From an uncultured Chloroflexota bacterium (lineage in GTDB: Bacteria > Chloroflexota > Limnocylindria > Limnocylindrales > Limnocylindraceae): 6,442 nucleotides of DNA. Below, piece by piece: positions 1 through 5,592 of this stretch. The first letter of the stretch is position 1; the number at the start of each line of letters is the position of its first letter. The position numbers were made by a program, and so were the translations under genes. The DNA lies in NCBI GenBank assembly GCA_903944295.1, contig CAJARA010000118.1:1-6442 (forward strand), written 5' to 3'. The notes beneath the pieces are model-generated. The model was not told the origin of the DNA, did no database searches, and worked only from the letters and a program-made list of their open reading frames with translations.

Positions 1-711
1 AGCATTGGCGCGGGCACGCCGTCTGCTATCACGCCGCCCGCTGGGCTCAAAGCACTCATTGGTGGTGGTGCGGCGGAGATTGTTGACGTGGTAGACACCA
101 TCTCCGGAGAATTCCCGCGCACCGCTGCGGTGGTGATCCTCGCCACGCTGCTCATCCTTGCGGTACTGCTCCGCTCAATCGTCTTGCCAATTAAGGCGGT
201 GGTGATGAACATGCTCTCCATCCTTGCGAGCTTCGGCGCACTCGTCTGGATCTTCCAGGAGGGGAACCTCTCCGCCATCCTCGGCTTTGCACCACTCGGG
301 TTTGTGGAGACCACGATCCCCGTGATCTTGTTCTGCGTCCTCTTCGGCCTCTCGATGGATTACGAAGTCTTCCTGCTGACGCGCATGCGCGAGATCTACG
401 ATCGAACCGGCGACAACACCGCCGCCGTTGCTGGTGGCCTTGAACGTAGCGGTCGCATCATCACCTCAGCCGCGTTGATTGTTGTGGTGGTTGCCGGTTC
501 ATTTGTCTTTGCCGAGATCGTCTTGATTAAAGCGCTCGGCGTTGGCGTTGCGATTGCCGTTGCGCTGGATGCCACCATTGTCCGTGCGCTGCTCGTTCCT
601 GCAACGATGCGCCTCTTCGGCAAGTGGAACTGGTGGGCACCGCGCTGGATGGAGCGACTCCTCTCCGGACGCATTGCAACAGAAGCGGAGACGGAGGCGC
701 GTACGCGATGA
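1..711 (+). CDS. MMPL/RND-family exporter, C-terminal part (5' end outside window)
   Basis: The reading frame is open from base 1 to the TGA at 709-711, giving 236 visible residues; the true start lies upstream, and the GTG at 88 is an internal valine. About five membrane helices are visible, near residues 42-64, 66-85, 105-126, 153-172 and 174-204. The segment GLSMDYEVFLLTRMRE (116-131) is the MMPL hallmark; by comparison with MmpL proteins its Asp-Tyr pair belongs to the proton-relay site in the second half of the transporter. The following GLERSGRIITSAAL region is also typical. The protein would be a proton-driven inner-membrane exporter of lipids or hydrophobic compounds; the substrate cannot be read from the sequence. 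The C-terminal tail after the last helix is short (about 30 residues) and charged. The gene overlaps the next one by ATGA, which suggests coupled translation. Family assignment is firm, function is not. Confidence 0.9.
   Translation, partial: SIGAGTPSAITPPAGLKALIGGGAAEIVDVVDTISGEFPRTAAVVILATLLILAVLLRSIVLPIKAVVMNMLSILASFGALVWIFQEGNLSAILGFAPLGFVETTIPVILFCVLFGLSMDYEVFLLTRMREIYDRTGDNTAAVAGGLERSGRIITSAALIVVVVAGSFVFAEIVLIKALGVGVAIAVALDATIVRALLVPATMRLFGKWNWWAPRWMERLLSGRIATEAETEARTR
693..697 (+). promoter_or_regulatory. Shine-Dalgarno-like GGAGG for the 708 start
   Basis: GGAGG lies inside the end of the exporter gene, 10 nt before the ATG at 708. The spacing is slightly long. With the ATGA overlap and the signal peptide that begins there, it supports 708 as the start rather than the in-frame ATG at 624. 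Confidence 0.5.
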
Positions 712-1871
712 GACTCACGACGAGGCGGACGCTGCTTGCCCTTCTAATTGCGGCGCTGACCGTTAGCGCGTGCAACGGACCGATCCTCTCCAATAGCGCC
801 GCAGCTCCTGGCGCGCCAATCGTTAAGGCAACGCCACTCGCGCCGCGCAACGATCCGCAGCCGATCAGCTTCCCGCGCGACGATGCGGCGCATGATCGAC
901 TCACTGAGTGGTGGTACGTCACCGGCCACCTTGCAACGCTGGATGGTACGCGCGAGTTTGGCTACGAGGCGGTGATCTTCCGCGCTGAGCGCGGTGCATT
1001 TCCTGTGACGTGGGCTTCGCACATTGCACTGACAGAGAAACCACGGGGCGGTCGCACCGGATCATTCCAGTATGTGCAGCGTTCAGAGATCGGTCCGCAC
1101 GTTGACGTGACTGCAACAGTGTCGGCGCCCTATTCCACAGTATTCGCGATTGCTGGTGTTGATCCGCTGAATCCCGCAACGCTGGAGAACGAACCGTGGG
1201 TGATGAGCGTTGGCCTTGATGGTGGGATGCAGATTAGCGCCGAGTGGCTGGCACTACAACTCGCCGCACCCGCAGCGCCGGTGCTTCATGACAACGACGG
1301 GTGGGTTGACTTTGCGGACGCCGGCGGTTCGTACTACTACTCGCGCACGCGCATGCCAACACAAGGATCGATTGCTGTTGATGGTGTGGAGCTTGTTGTG
1401 AAGGGGAGCTCATGGTTTGATCATCAGTGGGGCGACTTCATTGCCATTGGTGGTGGTGGCTGGGATTGGTTTGCGCTGAACATGACGGACAGCGCGGGGC
1501 AGCCGATTGATCTGATGCTCTCGTTCGTACGCGACGCAGATGGCAACTACCCGCTGATCTACGGCACCTGGGTGGCTGCGGACGGCAACGTTGAGCACAT
1601 CCCCGCCAGCGATATTCAGCTCACGGCGACAGGGAGTTGGCTCAGCCCAACGACGGGGGCGAACTGGCCCTCTGGCTGGAGGCTGGAGATCCCGTCAAAG
1701 GGGCTGAGCGTGGCGATCAGCCCCGAGGTGCTCGACCAGGAGCTAGACACGCGGGCCACCACGGGGGTGATCTATTGGGAGGGGGCGAATCGGGTCAGCG
1801 GCACGCTCAACGGCCGACCGGTGAGCGGCGCCGCCTACGTGGAGCTCACCGGATACGCCTCACTCCGTTGA
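708..1871 (+). CDS. AttH/CrtC-type lipocalin-like lipoprotein (predicted secreted hydrolase family)
   Basis: The 387-residue protein starts at the ATG at 708, which overlaps the exporter's stop. A longer in-frame start at 624 is less likely because only the 708 start puts a lipoprotein signal at the N-terminus: Arg-rich residues 2-7, a hydrophobic core and lipobox VSA-C with Cys22. The mature protein should be lipid-anchored outside the membrane. It carries motifs of the AttH/carotenoid 1,2-hydratase-like family (COG5621 type): EWWYVTGHL (67-75), SYYYSRTRM (208-216), GSSWFDHQWGD (233-243), GWDWF (251-255), YWEG (355-358) and the C-terminal YVELTGY (377-383). The family is a double lipocalin-like barrel thought to bind or act on hydrophobic molecules, and most members have no proven reaction. 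attH-type genes are often next to ABC transporter genes; here the neighbour is an MMPL exporter. A carotenoid hydratase activity should not be assumed, since no carotenoid gene is nearby. Confidence 0.87.
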   Translation: MRLTTRRTLLALLIAALTVSACNGPILSNSAAAPGAPIVKATPLAPRNDPQPISFPRDDAAHDRLTEWWYVTGHLATLDGTREFGYEAVIFRAERGAFPVTWASHIALTEKPRGGRTGSFQYVQRSEIGPHVDVTATVSAPYSTVFAIAGVDPLNPATLENEPWVMSVGLDGGMQISAEWLALQLAAPAAPVLHDNDGWVDFADAGGSYYYSRTRMPTQGSIAVDGVELVVKGSSWFDHQWGDFIAIGGGGWDWFALNMTDSAGQPIDLMLSFVRDADGNYPLIYGTWVAADGNVEHIPASDIQLTATGSWLSPTTGANWPSGWRLEIPSKGLSVAISPEVLDQELDTRATTGVIYWEGANRVSGTLNGRPVSGAAYVELTGYASLR

Positions 1872-1877
1872 CCCCGC

Positions 1878-1883
1878 TAGAAT
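1878..1883 (+). promoter_or_regulatory. -10 box of a likely leaderless promoter (TAGAAT)
   Basis: TAGAAT is followed by 7 nt (CAGCCGC) and then the ATG at 1891, so transcription would begin at or next to the start codon. There is no Shine-Dalgarno sequence between the upstream stop at 1871 and this ATG. No good -35 hexamer is seen at the usual distance. The same arrangement occurs at 5550-5545 (minus) and 6286-6291. Confidence 0.5.
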
Positions 1884-1890
1884 CAGCCGC

Positions 1891-2109
1891 ATGAGCACAG
1901 AGCAGAACGACTTCACTCCGAAGCGAGCCGTCGCGAAGGATCGCGGGCCGCGACTCTTTGTCCTGATTGCAGCGATCGCGATGGCGGCGGTGATCGCCTA
2001 TCCGCTGATCTTCGGTAAGGATGGATTCATCAAGACGCTCCCAACTCTGCTCTCTGCAACACCTGCGCCGAGCGCCTCGGAGTCGCCGAGCGCGTCCCCA
2101 AGCCCGTAG
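1891..2109 (+). CDS. Small single-pass membrane protein with Ser/Pro-rich tail
   Basis: This 72-residue protein matches no family I recognise. Residues 1-21 are polar and basic (KR at 11-12, KDR at 16-18, R21). Residues 22-42 form one hydrophobic helix. The tail from about 55 to 72 consists almost only of Ser, Ala, Pro, Thr and one Glu. By the positive-inside rule the N-terminus is cytoplasmic and the Ser/Pro tail is outside, resembling a wall-spanning or disordered linker; it could be an O-glycosylation target, but that is speculation. The tail DNA has a 10-bp repeat with an 18-bp period. The gene starts 19 bp after the lipoprotein's stop, probably with its own -10 box, and ends 40 bp before the deacetylase gene. 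Reality of the gene rests on its start context and clear topology. A 134-codon minus-strand frame over it looks like an Arg-rich shadow. Confidence 0.65.
   Translation: MSTEQNDFTPKRAVAKDRGPRLFVLIAAIAMAAVIAYPLIFGKDGFIKTLPTLLSATPAPSASESPSASPSP
2066..2093 (+). repeat. Short direct repeat, 10 bp with 18-bp period, in the Ser/Pro tail
   Basis: CGCCGAGCGC occurs at 2066-2075 and 2084-2093. The period is six codons, encoding a repeated Pro-Ser-Ala-Ser pattern. This looks like slippage-type expansion of the low-complexity tail of the 72-residue protein, not a regulatory element. Confidence 0.6.
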
Positions 2110-2133
2110 CGCGAGCGGCGCACACGGCACGCG

Positions 2134-2141
2134 GAACGTTC
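2134..2141. repeat. 8-bp palindrome upstream of the deacetylase start
   Basis: GAACGTTC is a perfect palindrome 9 to 16 nt before the ATG at 2150, inside the 40-bp gap 2110-2149. It does not extend on either side, so it may be chance. The gap shows neither a Shine-Dalgarno sequence nor a convincing -10 box. Confidence 0.25.
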
Positions 2142-2149
2142 GCGACGCA

Positions 2150-3241
2150 ATGAGCCACATCTTCATCTCACCGCATCCAGATGATGCTGCACTCTCCTGC
2201 GGCGGCTTGATCGCGCACCTTCGCGAACTCGGCCAGAACGTGATCATCATCAGCGTCTTCTCCGGTCACGGAGATTTAAACCGCATGACCCCGTACCAGC
2301 GCCAGGCGCTCGGCTTCGGCGGAAAGGCGATCTGGCCATCAACGCAAGCATTTGATAGCGGTTCAATTGCCACCGATGTTGCGGTTCCCGGTGAAACGGC
2401 GAGTGAGCTCGCGCCGTGGCAGGCAGAGCCGGCGCGACTCGGTGCAACACAGCAAGAGGCTGATGCGAGCGCCAAAGAGTTCTGGCAGCGCGCATCCTGG
2501 TATCGCAAGGCGGACATCAGTGGTGGTGGCGGACTTCCCCATGCAAAGGACGTTGATACCGTTGGCGGCCAAGGAACGCACACGCCAGGAGAGACTGCAA
2601 TCGCTGCGGCTGCTGGTGAAGCGATGGCGCAACGGAAAGTTGAAGATGAGTACTACGCGCTCTTTAGCGAAGCGGCGGTTGTCTTCCTTGATCTTCCAGA
2701 TGCTGTCTTCCGCGGGTACGAAGGTGACGAGCAACTCCTCGGCAGCGTGCGTCCAGGTGATGCGGCGCCAATCACGCTGCTTGCGCAAGAGATCACGCGG
2801 CTTGAGCCGCAGCACGTCTACTTTCCGCTCGGCATCGGTTCGCATGTTGATCACCAGTTGGCGCGCAAGGTTGGCGCGGCGCTCCTTGCTGAGCCACGCA
2901 AGTGGGAGATGCCTGGTCCAGATTGGGCGAGCAAGATCTCCTTCTATGAAGACTTCCCATACGCTTGGTGGAACGAGTTCGATCCGTCAGCCGGACTCCC
3001 CGCCGAGTACCGCGCAGAGCTCCCTGCAGATATCTCTCTGACGCCAGAGATCGCCGATATCAGCAACGTCATTGAGACGAAGATTCAAGGGATCAAGCTC
3101 TACGCGTCGCAGGTGCCACACCTCTTCGGATCCGATCAGAAGATGGCCGATGCGGTGCGCGGACACGGTGCGCGCGTTGCGCTTGCCGCAGGGAAGAGCG
3201 GCTCCGCTGAGCGCTACTGGAGCGCTGTCCGCCGAGGGTAG
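2150..3241 (+). CDS. PIG-L (LmbE-like) family N-deacetylase with a large internal insertion
   Basis: This is a 363-residue cytoplasmic protein with no signal peptide. The ATG at 2150 is chosen because the family fold begins at once (MSHIFISPHPDDAALSCGG); a longer frame to 2021 would overlap the small protein gene and adds Arg-rich residues unlike the family. PIG-L enzymes are zinc-dependent hydrolases that remove acetyl groups from N-acetylglucosamine-type sugars. By comparison with MshB, His9 and Asp12 plus His235 should bind zinc, Asp11 be the general base, and His232 match the second histidine of HxxH in GSHVDH (231-235), so the active site is complete. KISFYEDFPYAW (262-273), SQVPHLFG (320-327) and AERYW (353-357) also fit this subfamily. 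The family's RxxED helix is at RKVEDEYY (162-169), but about 120 residues separate it from the first strand; relatives usually have a short link. The substrate is unknown; a surface glycan or glycosylated metabolite is likely. Confidence 0.88.
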   Translation: MSHIFISPHPDDAALSCGGLIAHLRELGQNVIIISVFSGHGDLNRMTPYQRQALGFGGKAIWPSTQAFDSGSIATDVAVPGETASELAPWQAEPARLGATQQEADASAKEFWQRASWYRKADISGGGGLPHAKDVDTVGGQGTHTPGETAIAAAAGEAMAQRKVEDEYYALFSEAAVVFLDLPDAVFRGYEGDEQLLGSVRPGDAAPITLLAQEITRLEPQHVYFPLGIGSHVDHQLARKVGAALLAEPRKWEMPGPDWASKISFYEDFPYAWWNEFDPSAGLPAEYRAELPADISLTPEIADISNVIETKIQGIKLYASQVPHLFGSDQKMADAVRGHGARVALAAGKSGSAERYWSAVRRG

Positions 3242-3244
3242 TTC

Positions 3245-3266
3245 GCGAGGCGAACGCTTCGCTCGC
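3245..3266. terminator. Possible bidirectional terminator hairpin between convergent genes
   Basis: A 9-bp stem with one bulged G and a 3-nt loop can form: GCGA(g)GCGAA, loop CGC, TTCGCTCGC. It fills the 24-bp gap between the deacetylase stop (3241) and the glycosyltransferase stop (3268). There is no clear T-run on either side, so this is a weak candidate supported mainly by its position. Confidence 0.4.
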
Positions 3267-4507
3267 TAGTTCGTTGCGTCGATCGAACGAACGCCATTGC
3301 GGTCAGGAACAAGCGCAGGGTTGCCACCAACCGCGAGCGCGTAGATCGCCTCAATGTCTCGGAGCATGTAATCGATGCAGAGTTCAGCGTGGACAAGCGC
3401 ATGTCCTTTAGCGGCGAGCTCCGCGCCAATCTCTGGCTTCTTGAAGATGAGGTCAATCGCCGACGCGAGTGCGGCCGGATCGTGTGATGGAACAAGGATG
3501 CCGTTCTCGCCATCGGCAATCATCTCTGGGATGCCGCCCACGTTGCTTGCGACCACTGGGCGCTCGGCGGCGAGCGCTTCAATGATCGCGATCCCCTGCG
3601 CCTCGCGATAGCTCGGCATCACCACCACATCCGCCGCGGCGAGGATGGTGGGGATGTCATCTCGTCGGCCAAGGAAGGCGACGCTCTCGCAGCAGATCTC
3701 GCTGCGAAGGTGCGCGGCGGCGAGGCCCTCTAGGCGATCGCGCTCGGAGCCCTCGCCAACGATCAGGAGCTGGGCCTTTGGGAAGTTGTGATGCACCAGC
3801 GGCCACGCCTCAATGAGCGTGGGGTGGCCCTTCTCTGGCTCCAGGCGGCCGACTGAGACTGCAAGGAGTGCCGTGGCGGGAACGCCGATCGCTTTGCGCG
3901 CCGCCTCACGGCTGATCACCTTGTCGAATCGCTCAAGGTCCACGCCGTTATAGATGCGACTGATGCTGGTGCTGTCGCGGCTCTCGGCCACGATCTTCCG
4001 CACGATCGCGTCGCTCACGGCAATGAGGTGATCAATACGCGGCGTGATCTTCTCAAGAAGCTCGCGATCCTCAGCTGAGCGGAAGCGGCTTGAGTGCACG
4101 GTTGAGACCAGCAGCGGCCGCTTCCCTGTGCGCGCCTCCACAAGATCAGCGGCGAGCACCGCCACCACCTCGGCGCGGAACATGTGCGCATGCACCACCT
4201 GCGTCTTGAGCGCAATCAAACGATCAGCAAGCGCCGCTGCGGCACGGCTGTTCTCCTCGTCTTCAATTACCTCGGTAGCAACGCCGAGTCGTTCAAGGCG
4301 CTTCACCGTGCTGCCATGTGAAAGCGAGATGACGCGAACATCGTGTCGGCTGAGATCCATACGCAAGACCGTGTTCACCACACTCTCCTGCGCACCACCG
4401 TTCGTCCCAGTCGCCAAGAGCTGCACCACGTTAATGCGGCTTCCGTCAGGGAGCGGGCCGACCGGCTTACGTGTCGTACACGGTTCGCTGTGACTGTTGT
4501 GAATCAT
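3266..4507 (-). CDS. GT4-family (GT-B fold) glycosyltransferase
   Basis: A 413-residue retaining glycosyltransferase of family GT4, cytoplasmic and without membrane helices. The N-terminal domain starts near residue 24 (RINVVQLLATGTNGGAQE), with the Gly-Gly loop at 37-38 and VHAHMFRAE at 105-113. The C-terminal domain has VSVGRLEPEKGH (217-228), containing the R221/K226 pair that binds donor phosphates, and the family's EX7E motif at E302 and E310 (REAQGIAIIE), followed by SNVGGIPEMI (321-330). These are established GT4 features. Donor and acceptor cannot be read from the sequence; such enzymes build exopolysaccharide, cell-wall glycans, glycolipids or, as in MshA and BshA, low-molecular-weight thiols. 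The first 22 residues are polar and precede the fold. The start at 4507 overlaps the upstream gene's stop by ATGA and has AGGTG five bases before it (4517-4513), so translation is probably coupled. Confidence 0.92.
   Translation of the reverse strand: MIHNSHSEPCTTRKPVGPLPDGSRINVVQLLATGTNGGAQESVVNTVLRMDLSRHDVRVISLSHGSTVKRLERLGVATEVIEDEENSRAAAALADRLIALKTQVVHAHMFRAEVVAVLAADLVEARTGKRPLLVSTVHSSRFRSAEDRELLEKITPRIDHLIAVSDAIVRKIVAESRDSTSISRIYNGVDLERFDKVISREAARKAIGVPATALLAVSVGRLEPEKGHPTLIEAWPLVHHNFPKAQLLIVGEGSERDRLEGLAAAHLRSEICCESVAFLGRRDDIPTILAAADVVVMPSYREAQGIAIIEALAAERPVVASNVGGIPEMIADGENGILVPSHDPAALASAIDLIFKKPEIGAELAAKGHALVHAELCIDYMLRDIEAIYALAVGGNPALVPDRNGVRSIDATN
3269..3292. repeat. Perfect 7-bp inverted repeat at the 3' end of the glycosyltransferase gene
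   Basis: GTTCGTT (3269-3275) and AACGAAC (3286-3292) are perfect complements around a 10-nt loop. The repeat covers the last eight sense codons of the minus-strand gene and abuts its stop codon. It may act with the adjacent hairpin at 3245-3266 to end convergent transcripts, but no U-tract follows. Confidence 0.35.
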
Positions 4508-5538
4508 GCGGGCACCTGGAGCTGCATCACCTGCGCATCAACTGCGCCGCACTCGTACTTATACGCTTCGTTGCCGCGCAAGAAGTCGAGGCGCGGCAGC
4601 TTCTCGCTGATCGCCATCGTCAGTCCGTGCGCAAAGAGCAAGACGCCTGGTGAGAGTGCGCGCGCCGCTATGTCACCACCAGCGTTCCAGTAGCGCAGCG
4701 CATTCGCGTCTCGCAAGAAGAGTCCCGCAGCAAATGTCCCGAACTCTTCGTTGCGCGCCAGGAGCAGCGTGATCATCTCTGCTGGTGCCGTGCTGAAGAT
4801 TTCGCGCATGAAGCGCTCCTCCGACGTCCCCTTCTCTGTTGCAGTGAAGAGTCCGTTTTCACCCCAGCGCGCGCGATGCAGTCGAATGAACTCTGGGAGA
4901 TCGGTGCTCAGATCTTTGCTTGCGCTAATCTGCACGCCGGCCGCCTCCGCGCGGCGCAGCTTGCGCCTGATCTCGTGGCGTTCTTTCTTATCGAGGCGTT
5001 CAAGATGTTCATCAAACGTGGTGATCCCAAGGAGATCAATAAACGGCGCTGGCTCTTCAACGCCAAACGTTGCGGTTCTGTTTGTTGATTCAGCTGCGTG
5101 CGTGATGGCGCTAATCATGCGTGCATGCGCGGCATCTTCGTTGCGCAGTCGCAACAGGTTAAGCGGTGCGTTGGTGCTGATGAGCGCTCCTGCAAGTGCC
5201 GCTGCAATGTCATCCGTTCCACTTGTTTCACTGGAGGGGAGTGGCGCGAGTAGCACCGTGGCGTAATCAATGTGAAACGTGGCCCCTGAATAGATCACGC
5301 CATCTGGTCGCTTCATCAGTGGGAGATAGCCAAGCAGTTCGTTGCTCGCCGCGTCTCGCGCAGCAAGGCTGACATCCTCCGCCGTGTCACTGTGCGCACT
5401 CCACCAGGCGGCGTGCACGGCGCGATTCGAGAAGGCACTTGCTGTGGGGTTCGCACCCAAGAGTCGCTCCCACTCAGCGGCGCTTACCCCAGCGAGCGGG
5501 GTCGCGGAGATAGCGATGGTGCGTGCTGGGGTCGGCAT
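4504..5538 (-). CDS. CelD/BioF2-like GNAT-fold acyltransferase (Acetyltransf_6 type)
   Basis: A 344-residue soluble protein. The ATG at 5538 is preferred: a -10 box lies 6 nt upstream, and a longer frame to 5712 would run through the divergent gap and into the opposite-strand gene. The C-terminal half matches the Acetyltransf_6/CelD-BcsL family: a basic helix KKERHEIRRKLRRAE (184-198), HRARWGENGLF (221-231), a central region ending RYWNAGG (282-288), and the signature DFLRGNEAYKYECGA (318-332). The N-terminal half (about 20-150), with FSNRAVHAAWW and GYLPLM, resembles the first GNAT-like lobe of these two-domain, FemAB-related proteins. Members transfer acyl or aminoacyl groups during polysaccharide or envelope synthesis; the substrate here is unknown. 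It is the first gene of a two-gene operon with the GT4 enzyme, joined by ATGA, which supports a shared glycan or glycoconjugate pathway. Confidence 0.85.
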   Translation of the reverse strand: MPTPARTIAISATPLAGVSAAEWERLLGANPTASAFSNRAVHAAWWSAHSDTAEDVSLAARDAASNELLGYLPLMKRPDGVIYSGATFHIDYATVLLAPLPSSETSGTDDIAAALAGALISTNAPLNLLRLRNEDAAHARMISAITHAAESTNRTATFGVEEPAPFIDLLGITTFDEHLERLDKKERHEIRRKLRRAEAAGVQISASKDLSTDLPEFIRLHRARWGENGLFTATEKGTSEERFMREIFSTAPAEMITLLLARNEEFGTFAAGLFLRDANALRYWNAGGDIAARALSPGVLLFAHGLTMAISEKLPRLDFLRGNEAYKYECGAVDAQVMQLQVPA

Positions 5539-5544
5539 GCTCGT

Positions 5545-5550
5545 ATCGTA
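5545..5550 (-). promoter_or_regulatory. -10 box of a likely leaderless promoter (TACGAT) for the acyltransferase operon
   Basis: Read on the minus strand, TACGAT is followed by 6 nt (ACGAGC) and the ATG at 5538, placing the transcription start at or beside the first codon. No Shine-Dalgarno sequence is present. There is no recognisable -35 hexamer; the expected place is occupied by a tandem repeat (5563-5579). The overlapping plus-strand hexamer TATCGT (5544-5549) could serve the divergent ComF-like gene, giving a leader of about 35 nt. Confidence 0.5.
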
Positions 5551-5558
5551 GGCGCTAC
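5548..5558. repeat. Small inverted repeat GTAG-GCG-CTAC in the divergent promoter gap
   Basis: Four-base arms flank a 3-nt centre, overlapping the inner edge of the minus-strand -10 box. It is short enough to be chance, but its place between divergent promoters makes it a possible operator half. Confidence 0.25.
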
Positions 5559-5562
5559 ATCC

Positions 5563-5579
5563 GCCGTACGTGCCGTACG
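5563..5579. promoter_or_regulatory. Tandem direct repeat GCCGTACG x2, possible operator
   Basis: GCCGTACG occurs at 5563-5570 and 5572-5579, separated by one T (9-bp period). Each copy contains the palindrome CGTACG. Relative to a leaderless start at 5538, the repeats lie about 25 to 41 bp upstream, where a -35 element would sit, and 14 to 30 bp before the ATG of the divergent ComF-like gene. A protein bound here could control both genes. Function is inferred from position and repetition only. Confidence 0.4.
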
Positions 5580-5592
5580 CCACGCTTCCCTG

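Noticed and set aside
624..707. Longer start for the AttH-like lipoprotein
   Set aside because: It would overlap the exporter gene by 88 bp and bury the lipoprotein signal; the ATG at 708 gives a proper signal peptide and an ATGA overlap.
1868..1873. TTGACC as a -35 box for the 72-residue protein gene
   Set aside because: It is only 4 bp from the TAGAAT box, far too close for a -35/-10 pair.
1846..2250. A 134-codon minus-strand open frame across the gap between the lipoprotein and deacetylase genes
   Set aside because: The product is Arg-rich with no domain or motif, and it lies opposite three plus-strand genes with better evidence; a shadow of G+C-rich codon use.
2363..2854. A 163-codon minus-strand frame inside the deacetylase gene, over the insertion
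   Set aside because: I considered whether the insertion is an overlapping gene, but the product shows no motif or signal and the frame has the look of an antisense shadow.
4044..4493. A 149-codon plus-strand frame opposite the glycosyltransferase gene
   Set aside because: Ser/Arg-rich shadow of a firmly identified GT4 gene with no independent support.
5392..5592. 67-residue N-terminal extension of the ComF-like protein
   Set aside because: It lies opposite the start of the acyltransferase gene and does not resemble ComF; family sequence begins after the ATG at 5593.
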